Positions 33,443 to 45,234 of a stretch of DNA of 64,000 nucleotides are shown one piece after another (position 1 is the first letter of the stretch; every line of letters starts with the position of its first letter). The translations under genes were made by a program, and so were the position numbers. The stretch lies in contig JAGOOG010000001.1 of assembly GCA_017992605.1 (NCBI GenBank), forward strand, positions 196,655-260,654. The letters run 5' to 3'. The stretch comes from Deltaproteobacteria bacterium. GTDB lineage: Bacteria; Desulfobacterota; Desulfomonilia; UBA1062. The notes under the pieces were generated by a model. The model saw only the letters and a program-made list of their open reading frames with translations. It made no database searches and had not been told where the DNA came from.

Positions 33443-34429
33443 ATGAAGGCAAGACCCGGATCACATGAGAAGGTGGTGACGATAGGCGGCGGAACCGGCA
33501 GCCATGTCGTCCTGTCGGGACTGAAATCCTACCCCGTGGAAATTTCGGCCATAATCGGGATGTTCGATGACGGCGGTTCGACAGGTGTCCTGCGGAGGGA
33601 ACTCAAGGTGATGCCGCCCGGCGACGTCAGGCAGTGCCTGGTCGCATTGTCTGCTCCCGATCACGCGATGAAGGAACTTTTCGAGTACCGGTTCTACGAG
33701 GGGTCCCTGTCGGGGCACAGCGTGGGGAACATCATCCTGTCCGCACTGGAGAAGAATGCCGGGAGCATCTCGAGGGCCATCGATATCACGAGGACCCTCA
33801 TGAACATAACCCACCAGGTCATACCGGTCACCCTTCAGGAGACGACACTGTGTTCGCTCTTCGACGATGGGCAGCGCGTTCTCGGGCAGAATGCCATCAA
33901 CAGATCCTCCCTTGTCGGCCGGCCGTTCCGGTTGAGGCTGGTTCCAGCCGTTGAGCTCAACGCAGATGCCCGTGCTGCCATCATGGGCGCAGACAAGATA
34001 GTGATCAACCCGGGCGATCTGTATACCAGCATCATTCCCAACTTCCTCGTGGACGGCATAAGGGAGGCACTGTCGCAGGCTCACGCGACAGTGATATACG
34101 TTGCGAACCTCATGACCATCAATGGACACACCGATGGGCTGTCCGTGGTGGATCACCAGAAAATACTCGCTGAATACATGCACCCGAAGGGCATTGACTG
34201 CGTCATATACAATACCGCGATTCCCGATGAGACGTTGTTCCATGCGTACACCTCGCAGAATCAGCACCCGGTCATCCTGGGAGATCAGGATGCGGCCCCG
34301 GGCATAAGGTTCATCGGGGAAGACCTGATCGACAGCAAGGTCTATGAAAAGAGAAGGGGCGACACGTTGCAGAGGTCGTTCATCCGTCACAATGCGGACA
34401 AGCTTGCACGCATTCTCTATGAGCTGTGA
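33443..34429 (+). CDS. yvcK: YvcK/CofD family protein (UDP-GlcNAc-binding gluconeogenesis factor)
   Basis: A protein of 328 residues. VTIGGGTGSHVVLSGLK near 12-28 is the nucleotide loop, and FDDGGSTGVLRREL near 41-54 is the family signature. PPGDVRQCL and GHSVGNIIL follow. In Bacillus the protein binds UDP-GlcNAc and is needed for growth on gluconeogenic carbon and for envelope synthesis. The close CofD transferases need F420 genes, none of which is here. It is not tightly linked to its neighbours. Confidence 0.85.
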   Translation: MKARPGSHEKVVTIGGGTGSHVVLSGLKSYPVEISAIIGMFDDGGSTGVLRRELKVMPPGDVRQCLVALSAPDHAMKELFEYRFYEGSLSGHSVGNIILSALEKNAGSISRAIDITRTLMNITHQVIPVTLQETTLCSLFDDGQRVLGQNAINRSSLVGRPFRLRLVPAVELNADARAAIMGADKIVINPGDLYTSIIPNFLVDGIREALSQAHATVIYVANLMTINGHTDGLSVVDHQKILAEYMHPKGIDCVIYNTAIPDETLFHAYTSQNQHPVILGDQDAAPGIRFIGEDLIDSKVYEKRRGDTLQRSFIRHNADKLARILYEL

Positions 34430-34523
34430 TGGTTCCCGGTCCTGCGGTCCCGTCTGCGCCCGTCATGCACCCGATGCCACCTCTGCCGTTCTCAACAAAT
34501 ATGGTGAAAGAAGGTGTCTTGAA

Positions 34524-34533
34524 ACAATATTGT
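34524..34533. promoter_or_regulatory. ACAATATTGT palindrome, copy 1 (upstream of GSIII)
   Basis: The site reads TTGAAACAATATTGTACA in context, with a perfect 10-bp core. Its centre is about 84 bp upstream of the -12 element of a sigma-54-like promoter. The same core occurs at 41055 and 50156. Confidence 0.65.
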
Positions 34534-34598
34534 ACAGCCGATTGCGGGGCAATGATCAGATATCGACATGATATCAAATGGTTGGCAGCATCTCGAAT

Positions 34599-34614
34599 TG
34601 GCATCTTCCTTGAT
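34599..34614 (+). promoter_or_regulatory. weak sigma-54-like promoter of GSIII
   Basis: TGGCAT-N5-TTGAT: a good -24 element, but the -12 reads GA instead of GC. It would give a leader of about 36 nt before ATG 34662. Accepted as a candidate only because its spacing to the palindrome matches that at amtB. Confidence 0.35.
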
Positions 34615-34661
34615 AGAAGGTGTGCGGACCACACAGAACCACACAGCCCACGGAGGGAAGC

Positions 34662-36830
34662 ATGAAAGCGAGCAACACAGGTGCAGCCTATGAAAGAACC
34701 TATGCCATCACCAAGGAGAAGGAGGTCCAGATTTCGAGGTACTTCGGAGAGGACACCTTCAATCTCAAGGCGATGCACGAAAAGCTGCCAAAGGACATCT
34801 ACAGGCGCGTCATCGAGATCATAAACGAAGGCCGGATGATGGACCTCGATACGGCCAACTCCGTGGCCCACGCCATAAAGGAGTGGGCCATAGAGAAAGG
34901 TGCCACGCACTACTGCCACTGGTTCCAGCCCATGACCGGCGCCACGGCGGAGAAGCACGATTCATTCATCGAGTTCACGGACTCCGGGGGTGTCATCGAG
35001 CGGTTTTCGGGCAAGCAGCTCATCCAGGGTGAACCGGATGCATCGAGTTTCCCCAGCGGGGGTCTGAGGTCGACCTTCGAGGCGAGGGGATACACGGCGT
35101 GGGACCCCACGAGCCCCGCCTTCATCATCAAGAACGGTCTGGGCACCACCCTGTGCATCCCGACCATCTTCATCTCGTACACCGGCGAGGCCCTGGACAA
35201 GAAGACCCCGCTGCTGCGGTCCATGGAGGCCATCAACAAGAACGCGCTGAACATGCTGCACATACTCGGCAACAGGGAATCGAAGAAGGTGTTCGCCACC
35301 CTCGGACCGGAACAGGAATACTTCCTCGTCGATCAGGATTACTACTACAAGCGGCAGGACCTCGTCCTGAGCGGCCGGAGCCTCTTCGGGGCTGCGCCGC
35401 CCAAGGGCCAGCAGCTCGAAGACCAGTACTTCGGCAGCATCAAGGAGAGGATCCTGTCCTTCATGCACGACGTGGAGGAGGAGCTCTACAAGCTCGGCAT
35501 ACCGGCCAAGACGAGACACAACGAGGTTGCGCCCAGCCAGTTCGAGATCGCGCCCATCTTCGAGGAGGCCAACCTGGCGGCCGATCACAACCAGCTCGTC
35601 ATGGAGACCATGAAGCGCATAGCGCCGCTGCACAAGCTCAGGCTGCTTCTCCATGAAAAGCCCTTCGCCGGCATCAACGGATCGGGCAAGCACCTGAACT
35701 GGTCGCTGTCCGACGACCTGGGCAACAACCTGCTCAACCCCGGCAACACGCCGCAGGACAACATCCAGTTCCTCGTGTTCCTCGTGGCGACCATCAGGGC
35801 CGTGTACACCCATGCGGACCTGCTCAGGGCCTCCGTCGCATCGGCGGGCAACGACCACCGGCTCGGCGCCAACGAGGCACCGCCGGCCATCATCTCGGTG
35901 TTCCTGGGCGAGCAGCTCACGCGGATACTGGAGGACATCGAGAAGGGGAAGATCACCAAGGCCACCGACGCCGCCATCATCAATCTCGGTATCTCCAAGC
36001 TCCCGGTACTCAGCAAGGACAGCACCGACCGAAACAGGACATCACCCTTCGCATTCACCGGGAACAAGTTCGAGTTCAGGGCCGTGGGTTCCTCGCAGTC
36101 GATATCCTTCCCGGCAACGGTGCTCAACACCATAGTGGCAGAGAGCCTCGACACAATCGCCGGGAAGATCAAGGCGAAGGGCGGCAATGTCAATCAGGCG
36201 ACCCTGGACGTGGTCAGGGAAGAGATAGCGGCCGGCAAGGGCGTCCTCTTCATGGGAGACAACTACACAAGAGAGTGGGAGGACGAGGCTGCCAGGAGAA
36301 AGCTCCCGAACAAGAAGACGGGAGCCGAGGCACTGAAGGACCTCGGCACCGACAAGGCCGTCAGGCTTTTCGAGAAGTACGGCGTGCTCACGGCGGGCGA
36401 GCTCAAGTCGCGGTACCACATACGCCTCGAGAGGTACATCAAGGAGATCGACATCGAGGCGGTCACGCTCTCCAACATGGTGCAGAACCAGATCATACCG
36501 GCTGCCGTGCAGTATCAGAAGGTCCTGGCCGATTCCTTCAGGTCCACGAAGGACGTGATAGGAGACGACAGGTCTCTCAAGCTGCAAAAAGAGCTCGTCA
36601 GGACTGTCAGTACCCTGATCGCGGAGACACAGAAGCTCCTCGACGACCTCGGCTCCAAGATCAGGAAGGCGAACGCCATCGGCTCGGGAGAAAAGAAGGC
36701 CGCGTTCTTCTGCAGCGAGGTCAAGAAGACCATGCTCGAGCTCAGAGACAGGGTCGACAGCCTCGAACACTACGTCGACAACGAACTCTGGCCCGTCCCC
36801 AAGTACTGGGAGATGCTCTTCATCTGTTAG
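34662..36830 (+). CDS. glnN: glutamine synthetase type III
   Basis: A protein of 722 residues, the length of GSIII (about 700-730), from ATG 34662 with GGAGG upstream. GSIII-specific landmarks are TRHNEVAPSQFEIAPIFEEANLAADHNQL near 285-313, then INGSGKHLNWSLSD near 340, and NDHRLGANEAPPAI near 405, which carry ligands for glutamate, metal and ATP. The type works as a dodecamer and makes glutamine from glutamate, ammonia and ATP, without adenylylation. The upstream palindrome and weak sigma-54 promoter suggest nitrogen control. A second synthetase (type I) lies at 55521. Confidence 0.95.
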   Translation: MKASNTGAAYERTYAITKEKEVQISRYFGEDTFNLKAMHEKLPKDIYRRVIEIINEGRMMDLDTANSVAHAIKEWAIEKGATHYCHWFQPMTGATAEKHDSFIEFTDSGGVIERFSGKQLIQGEPDASSFPSGGLRSTFEARGYTAWDPTSPAFIIKNGLGTTLCIPTIFISYTGEALDKKTPLLRSMEAINKNALNMLHILGNRESKKVFATLGPEQEYFLVDQDYYYKRQDLVLSGRSLFGAAPPKGQQLEDQYFGSIKERILSFMHDVEEELYKLGIPAKTRHNEVAPSQFEIAPIFEEANLAADHNQLVMETMKRIAPLHKLRLLLHEKPFAGINGSGKHLNWSLSDDLGNNLLNPGNTPQDNIQFLVFLVATIRAVYTHADLLRASVASAGNDHRLGANEAPPAIISVFLGEQLTRILEDIEKGKITKATDAAIINLGISKLPVLSKDSTDRNRTSPFAFTGNKFEFRAVGSSQSISFPATVLNTIVAESLDTIAGKIKAKGGNVNQATLDVVREEIAAGKGVLFMGDNYTREWEDEAARRKLPNKKTGAEALKDLGTDKAVRLFEKYGVLTAGELKSRYHIRLERYIKEIDIEAVTLSNMVQNQIIPAAVQYQKVLADSFRSTKDVIGDDRSLKLQKELVRTVSTLIAETQKLLDDLGSKIRKANAIGSGEKKAAFFCSEVKKTMLELRDRVDSLEHYVDNELWPVPKYWEMLFIC

Positions 36831-36887
36831 GAACACGGTATGAGAAGGTCGCCAACGGGCGGCGAGTGAAGATCGCCGACCGTTCTT

Positions 36888-39709
<2,822 letters not shown>

Positions 39710-39727
39710 TTATGCGTCGAGTTCCTG

Positions 39728-40933
39728 CTACCTCAGGTAATACCCGGTCTCGCCGTGGATGCTCTGGTCAAGGCCCTGTTCCTCATCTTCCTCGTCCACC
39801 CTCAGGCCGTTGAACTTTCTTATCGCAAGGAGGACGAGCGACGTCGCGACGAAGGAGAACACGATGACGGCCATCGCCCCGGCCAGCTGCACCAGGAACT
39901 GGTGAGGATCGCCGTAGAAGAGACCCGTGCCGCCCACCGATGCGAAAAGGCCTGTGGCAAGTGCACCCCAGAGCCCACCGACGCCATGGACCCCGACCAC
40001 GTCGAGGGAGTCATCGTAACCCAGTTTTTCCTTGGCCAGGATGGCAAAATAACAGAGCATGCCGGCGACAAACCCTATGGCCAGGGCAGGCACCGGGGTG
40101 ACGAAACCCGCACCAGGGGTTATGGCCACCAGGCCCGCCACCGCACCCGAGGCGAATCCGAGACTCGTCGGCTTCTTCCTGACGACCTGCTCGAAGACGA
40201 TCCATGACAGCGCCGCAGCCGCGGTCGCGACGTGGGTGTTGAAAAAGGCGAGGCCGGCTACACCGTTTGCCGCCACGGCACTCCCGGCATTGAACCCGAA
40301 CCATCCGAACCAGAGCAGACCGGCGCCAAGCATGGTGAGGGTGATGTTGTTGGGGTAGAAGGGTTCCTGGCCGAAACCCCTTCTTCTGCCGATGATGAGC
40401 GCCGCCGCAAGGGCCGCCACACCGGAGTTGATATGGATGACCGTTCCGCCCGCGAAGTCGAGGGCCCCCATCGTTCCCAGCCATCCTCCGCCCCATACCC
40501 AGTGGCATACCGGAACATAGACGAGGATCGACCAGAACACGGTGAAGAGTATGAAGGCCGAGAATTTCATGCGTTCGGCAAAGGCCCCCGTGATGAGCGC
40601 CGGCGTGATGATGGCGAACATGAGCTGGAAGGCCGAGAACACGATGTGAGGTACATGTTCGGAATAGGGCCCTGGTTCCATGCCAACCTCAGAAAGCCCC
40701 ACCCAGTCCAGTGAGCCGATAACGCCCCGGATGTCGGGACCGAAGGCGAGGCTGTATCCGCACACGACCCAAAGCACGGACACTATGCCGATGCACATGA
40801 AGCTGTGCATCATGGTGCCGAGCACGTTCTTGGAGCGTACCATGCCGCCGTAGAAGAGCCCGAGGCCGGGTGTCATGAGCATGACGAGTGCCGTTGAAAC
40901 AAGCATCCACGATGTATCTCCCGAGTCGATCAT
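39728..40933 (-). CDS. amtB: ammonium transporter
   Basis: A protein of 401 residues with 11 membrane segments. Characteristic stretches are MLMTPGLGLFYGGMVR near 18-33, GAFAERMKF, WFGWFGFNAGSA near 205, and DVVGVHGVGGLWGALATGLFA near 310, which carries one of the pore histidines. There is no cleaved signal peptide; the first helix starts at residue 8. It admits ammonium for GSIII and GSI and is presumably gated by the PII protein downstream. A near-consensus sigma-54 promoter lies 37 bp before its ATG. Confidence 0.97.
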   Translation of the reverse strand: MIDSGDTSWMLVSTALVMLMTPGLGLFYGGMVRSKNVLGTMMHSFMCIGIVSVLWVVCGYSLAFGPDIRGVIGSLDWVGLSEVGMEPGPYSEHVPHIVFSAFQLMFAIITPALITGAFAERMKFSAFILFTVFWSILVYVPVCHWVWGGGWLGTMGALDFAGGTVIHINSGVAALAAALIIGRRRGFGQEPFYPNNITLTMLGAGLLWFGWFGFNAGSAVAANGVAGLAFFNTHVATAAAALSWIVFEQVVRKKPTSLGFASGAVAGLVAITPGAGFVTPVPALAIGFVAGMLCYFAILAKEKLGYDDSLDVVGVHGVGGLWGALATGLFASVGGTGLFYGDPHQFLVQLAGAMAVIVFSFVATSLVLLAIRKFNGLRVDEEDEEQGLDQSIHGETGYYLR

Positions 40934-40969
40934 AGCGCATCCTCCTGTCAGGTTCTTGGTCGGGCTCGG

Positions 40970-40985
40970 AGCAACGGTCGTGCCA
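40970..40985 (-). promoter_or_regulatory. sigma-54 promoter of amtB-glnK-glnD
   Basis: On the minus strand TGGCAC-GACCG-TTGCT matches the consensus TGGCAC-N5-TTGCW exactly, with GG and GC separated by 10 bases. The predicted start near 40959 gives a leader of about 26 nt with AGGAGG. Such promoters need an enhancer-binding activator. Confidence 0.9.
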
Positions 40986-41054
40986 GAGGTGGCAAAGGCT
41001 CATAACACGATGAAATAATGATTGAAATGGAAGCATCAAAATGCAGCAATGTAA

Positions 41055-41064
41055 ACAATATTGT
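41055..41064. promoter_or_regulatory. ACAATATTGT palindrome, copy 2 (between amtB and the activator gene)
   Basis: The context is GTAAACAATATTGTATAAA. Its centre lies about 88 bp upstream of the amtB -12 element, at about -100 from the predicted start, a typical enhancer distance. It is also 115 bp from the divergent activator gene. Confidence 0.7.
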
Positions 41065-41178
41065 ATAAATCAAACGATAAAGGCACTTTATTGAATAAAA
41101 AAGCTTCAAAGGTTTCGAAAATGTGTTATGAGGTGCATGCAGACATGCCGAAACCATGCACAGAGAGGGAAGACATCC

Positions 41179-42699
41179 ATGAAGCCATTCAGCTATGACG
41201 ACCTGCAGGTTCTTCACGAGATAGCAAGGACGATCGCCTCGCCCATGGATCTGCGGGTGCAGCTCGAGACGGTACTCAAGAACCTCAGTTCAAGCACGGG
41301 GATGAACCGGGGCATGATTTCCATCCTCGACCGGGACTCCGGTGTGGCGATCCTCGATGTTGCGCACGGGGTCGATATCGACGGTCTTGAGATCACCTAC
41401 ATGCCTGGAGAGGGCATTACCGGCCAGGTGGCACAGACGGGCAAGCCCATCGTGGTCACCAACATGGGAAAGGATAAGCAGTTCCTCGACCGCACCGGTG
41501 CGAGACGAAACCTTAACCAGTGCGAACTCGCCTTTCTCTGTGTCCCCATCATCTACGACGAGAAGGTTGTCGGGGTCCTCTCGGCGGACAAGGTGGCCCG
41601 TGAGGTCGACAGCCAGGAATACGAGCTGCAGCTGCTGGGCGAAGTCGCCGAGCTCATTGCAAAGGCGGTGCATATCCGCGCTGTAGAGGAGGAAAACAGG
41701 AGGCTCAGGAACATCATCGGAAAGAGTCTCCGCCCTTCCGAAGAGCTTATCGGCAACTCCAAGACCATGAAGGAGGTCTTCGGACTCGTGTCGCAGGTGG
41801 CGGACTCAAGCACCACCGTGCTCGTCCATGGTGAAACGGGCACCGGCAAGGAACTCGTGGCTCGTGCCATCCACAAGAGCAGCCCCAGGTCGAACGGTCC
41901 CTTTGTGGAGGTGAACTGCGCCGCCATGCCGGACACCCTCATAGAGAGCGAGCTTTTTGGGCACGAGAGGGGCGCCTTCACGGGTGCGAACCAGAAGCGA
42001 CGGGGCAGGTTCGAGGAGGCCAACGGGGGAACCATATTCCTCGACGAGGTGGGAGAACTCTCCCCCCTGGCCCAGGCCAAGCTGCTGCGCGTCATCCAGG
42101 AGAGACAGTTTCAGCCGCTCGGGTCGAACTCGATCGTCAAGGTGAACGTGCGGATCATCACCGCCACCAATCGAGACCTCGACCAGGACGTGGCCTCCGG
42201 CAAGTTCAGGACTGACCTGTATTACCGCCTCAACGTGTTCCCCATTTACATGCCGCCGCTGCGCGAACGCGGGGGAGACATCCTCCTCCTGGCAGACTAC
42301 TTCGTCGAGAAATACTCCAGGCAGGTGAAAAAGGCGGTCAAGCGCATCTCCACCCCGGCCATCGATTTTCTCCTCGCCTACCACTGGCCGGGAAACGTCA
42401 GGGAACTCGAGAACTGCATCGAGCGGGCCGTGCTGCTTGCCGGCGGCGATACCATCGACAGCATACATCTGCCCCCGACCCTCCAGATGAAGATGGCACA
42501 GCCCGCGAAGAAACACCGCGGAAAACTCGAGAGCCTGGTCAACTCGTACGAGCGCTCCCTTATCGTGGATGCCATGAAGGACGCCAAGGGAAACCAGAGT
42601 CATGCCGCGAGGCTTCTGGGGACCACCAAGAGGATCATCCAGTACAAGGTGGAAAAGTACGGCATAGATACGAGGAGATTCAAGGCGAAGAAGGCCTAG
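41179..42699 (+). CDS. GAF-domain sigma-54 enhancer-binding activator (NifA/NtrC-like)
   Basis: A protein of 506 residues from ATG 41179, with GAGGGA upstream. An N-terminal GAF domain covers about residues 15-165. The AAA+ domain follows with Walker A GETGTGKE near 217, the sigma-54 contact loop GAFTGA near 264, Walker [13 protein letters not shown], and the arginine-finger region. A Fis-type helix-turn-helix ([25 protein letters not shown]) ends the protein. There is no receiver domain, so it is likely ligand-controlled rather than phosphorylated. In NifA the GAF domain senses 2-oxoglutarate. Divergent from amtB, it is the prime candidate to bind the ACAATATTGT sites. Confidence 0.9.
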   Translation: MKPFSYDDLQVLHEIARTIASPMDLRVQLETVLKNLSSSTGMNRGMISILDRDSGVAILDVAHGVDIDGLEITYMPGEGITGQVAQTGKPIVVTNMGKDKQFLDRTGARRNLNQCELAFLCVPIIYDEKVVGVLSADKVAREVDSQEYELQLLGEVAELIAKAVHIRAVEEENRRLRNIIGKSLRPSEELIGNSKTMKEVFGLVSQVADSSTTVLVHGETGTGKELVARAIHKSSPRSNGPFVEVNCAAMPDTLIESELFGHERGAFTGANQKRRGRFEEANGGTIFLDEVGELSPLAQAKLLRVIQERQFQPLGSNSIVKVNVRIITATNRDLDQDVASGKFRTDLYYRLNVFPIYMPPLRERGGDILLLADYFVEKYSRQVKKAVKRISTPAIDFLLAYHWPGNVRELENCIERAVLLAGGDTIDSIHLPPTLQMKMAQPAKKHRGKLESLVNSYERSLIVDAMKDAKGNQSHAARLLGTTKRIIQYKVEKYGIDTRRFKAKKA

Positions 42700-42970
42700 C
42701 AGGGCTTCCCATGGCCCATCAGGTCCCCTGAGTCGGCATGGATTCGAGCAGGGCCGGACTGTAGGACATCAACCTATAAGGGGTAGGACAACACCCCTCC
42801 ATTAATTGAGACTCCCCCCGACATTCAAGCAGCTGTTTCTCGACTATAGTCCATGGTGTTCAGAAAAGCGACGACACGAGCTTGCCCATGAAACATCGGC
42901 CGTGAATTGAGCGCCACGGCGAATCATGCTGTGCGGCTTGATTAATACAACAAGGAAAAGGAGAATGAAA

Positions 42971-44944
42971 ATGGCTGCTACGAATGAACAAGATTTCTAT
43001 GACAAGGTATTCCCCGTTCCGGACAGAGTGAGGGAAAAATCCCACATCAAAAGCAGGGCCGAGTATGAAAGACTCTACAAGGAATCCATCGAGAACCCCG
43101 ATGCGTTCTGGTCGAAGCAGGCGCTCCTGAGGCTGAGCTGGTTCAAGGAGTTCGACAAGAACAAGGTCTCCGACTGGTCCTTCGGTGAGGACCTCCACGT
43201 GAAATGGTTCGAGGGCGGGAAGCTCAACGTCAGCTACAACTGCCTGGACAGGCACCTGGAGACGAAGAAGACGAAGGCCGCCATCATCTTCGAGGGCAAC
43301 GACCCCAATGACTGGAAGGTCTACACCTACGGGGACATGTACCGTGAGGTCAACAAGTTCGCCAATGTGCTCAAGGATCTCGGTGTCAAGAAGGGCGACG
43401 TCGTCACCATCTACCTCCCCATGATACCCGAGCTGGCCATCACGATGCTCGCCTGCACGAGGATAGGTGCCATGCACGCCATCGTGTTCGGCGGGTTCTC
43501 GTCCGAAGCGCTCAGGGACCGGATCAACGACTGCAAGTCCCAGCTCATCATAACCTGTGACGGGACGTATCGAGGTGCAAAGGCTGTTCCCCAGAAGGAC
43601 AACGCGGACAAAGCCATCGAGCAGTGCCCTTCGATCAAGACCCAGATCGTCGTCAACCGAACCGGTACCAAGGTCACCATGAAAGAAGGCCGTGACATAT
43701 GGTACGAGGGGCTGATGGAAAAGGCGGCAGGGTACTGTGCACCGGAGAAGATGGACGCAGAGGATCCGTTGTTCATCCTTTACACCTCGGGATCCACCGG
43801 AAAGCCCAAGGGGGTCCTCCACACGACTGCCGGCTACCTCCTCTACGCCTCCATGACCCAGGAGCTCGCCTTCGATGTGACGGACGAGGACGTCTACTGG
43901 TGCACCGCTGACATCGGGTGGGTCACCGGACACAGCTACGTGGTGTACGGCCCTCTCTGCAACGGGTACACGAGCATCCTGTTCGAGGGTGTTCCCAGCT
44001 ATCCCGGGTTCGACAGGTTCTGGTCCGTCGTGGAGAAATACCAAGTCAACAATTTCTACACCGCTCCCACAGCCATCAGAGCGGTCGCCAAAGAGGGCGA
44101 CGAATGGGTCGAGAAACACGACCTCTCCTCCCTGCGTGTCCTGGGCTCAGTGGGTGAACCGCTCAATCCCGAGGCATGGTGGTGGTACTACAACAAGGTG
44201 GGCGGCGGCAGGTGCACCATAGCCGATACGTGGTGGCAGACCGAGACAGGCGGTCACATGATCCTGCCATTGCCCGGCGCCATCGACATCAAGCCCGCCA
44301 AGGCCATGGTGCCCTTCTTCGGCATCGTGCCCGCACTGCTCAGCGAGGACGGCAAGGAAATAGAAGGTCCCGGCAAGGGCGCGCTGTGCATCAAGAAGGC
44401 GTGGCCGGGCATGCTCAGGGGCATCTACGGAGACCAGGCACTGCTCAGGGAGAACTACTTCTCCCAGTTCCCGGGGTACTACTTCTCGGGCGACGGTGCC
44501 GAGCGCGACAAGGACGGCGACTACAAGATCACCGGAAGGGTCGACGACGTCATCAACGTCTCGGGGCACCGCATGGGGACTGCCGAGGTTGAGAGTGCAC
44601 TGACGCTCCACCCTGACGTCGCCGAGTCGGCCGTGGTGGGCTTCCCCCACGAGATCAAGGGGCAGGGCATCTACGCCTTCGTGACGCTCAACACGGGCGT
44701 GCAGAAGTCGGATACACTCAAGAAGGACCTCATAGCACTGGTGCGCAAGGAGATCGGCCCCATTGCCACACCCGACCAGATTCAGTGGGCCGACGGACTT
44801 CCCAAGACACGCTCCGGCAAGATCATGCGCAGGGTTCTCAGGAAGCTTGCCGCCAACGACTTCACCGACCTCGGGGACACGTCCACCATGGCGGACTCCG
44901 GTGTCGTCGACGACCTCGTGGCGGGCAGGAGGCAAATCGGTTAG
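42971..44944 (+). CDS. acs: acetyl-CoA synthetase (AMP-forming)
   Basis: A protein of 657 residues from ATG 42971, 8 bp after AAGGAG (ATG 42965 is in frame but too close to that site). It makes acetyl-CoA from acetate, ATP and CoA. Motifs: YTSGSTGKPKGVLHT near 275 (P loop), WWQTETGGHM near 420, SGDGAERDKDGDYKITGRVDDVINVSGHRM near 505-535, and PKTRSGKIMRR near 620. The Lys of the last is the residue acetylated to switch the enzyme off. A Pat-type acetyltransferase is encoded convergently next door. No sirtuin gene is in the window. Confidence 0.95.
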   Translation: MAATNEQDFYDKVFPVPDRVREKSHIKSRAEYERLYKESIENPDAFWSKQALLRLSWFKEFDKNKVSDWSFGEDLHVKWFEGGKLNVSYNCLDRHLETKKTKAAIIFEGNDPNDWKVYTYGDMYREVNKFANVLKDLGVKKGDVVTIYLPMIPELAITMLACTRIGAMHAIVFGGFSSEALRDRINDCKSQLIITCDGTYRGAKAVPQKDNADKAIEQCPSIKTQIVVNRTGTKVTMKEGRDIWYEGLMEKAAGYCAPEKMDAEDPLFILYTSGSTGKPKGVLHTTAGYLLYASMTQELAFDVTDEDVYWCTADIGWVTGHSYVVYGPLCNGYTSILFEGVPSYPGFDRFWSVVEKYQVNNFYTAPTAIRAVAKEGDEWVEKHDLSSLRVLGSVGEPLNPEAWWWYYNKVGGGRCTIADTWWQTETGGHMILPLPGAIDIKPAKAMVPFFGIVPALLSEDGKEIEGPGKGALCIKKAWPGMLRGIYGDQALLRENYFSQFPGYYFSGDGAERDKDGDYKITGRVDDVINVSGHRMGTAEVESALTLHPDVAESAVVGFPHEIKGQGIYAFVTLNTGVQKSDTLKKDLIALVRKEIGPIATPDQIQWADGLPKTRSGKIMRRVLRKLAANDFTDLGDTSTMADSGVVDDLVAGRRQIG

Positions 44945-44956
44945 ACCAAAAATGAT

Positions 44957-44981
44957 GGGGTGCGGCCCCGTGCCGCACCCC
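44957..44981. terminator. first hairpin after acs
   Basis: GGGGTGCGGC and GCCGCACCCC form a 10-bp stem with a 5-base loop, 12 bp after the acs stop. No T tract follows. Confidence 0.6.
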
Positions 44982-44989
44982 AGAGAAGG

Positions 44990-45073
44990 ATCCTAGTTGA
45001 TGTGTAACATTCTCCTTTTGCTTTGCACGCAGTAGGGTTACAAAACAACTTTTCTGGGCAGCACAACTAGGAT
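44990..45073. repeat. nested inverted repeats between the two hairpins
   Basis: The outer arms ATCCTAGTTG (44990-44999) and CAACTAGGAT (45064-45073) enclose TGTAAC (45003-45008) and GTTACA (45037-45042). The element folds into one long stem-loop of 84 nt. It may be a small RNA, a processed 3' UTR or a mobile-repeat remnant. Confidence 0.5.
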
Positions 45074-45077
45074 GAGA

Positions 45078-45108
45078 GGGGCCGGGGTCGTCCCGGCCCC
45101 TTCGTTTT
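45078..45108 (+). terminator. rho-independent terminator of the acs region
   Basis: GGGGCCGGG and CCCGGCCCC make a 9-bp stem with a 5-base loop, followed by TTCGTTTT. Confidence 0.85.
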
Positions 45109-45234
45109 GTGCCCGGACACCCTCTGCTGGAAAAGGATTTTCAGTGAAATGCCATGAAGGTTAAAAAGTGCCGCGAGGGGGTCCGGCTACTACCTCCCCC
45201 GGGCAAGCTCGCATTGATCATTGCAATCAGGCTG

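Noticed and set aside
42779-42798. AGGGGT/ACCCCT hairpin after the activator gene
   Set aside because: The stem is only 6 bp and lacks a T tract, so it is too weak to list as a terminator.
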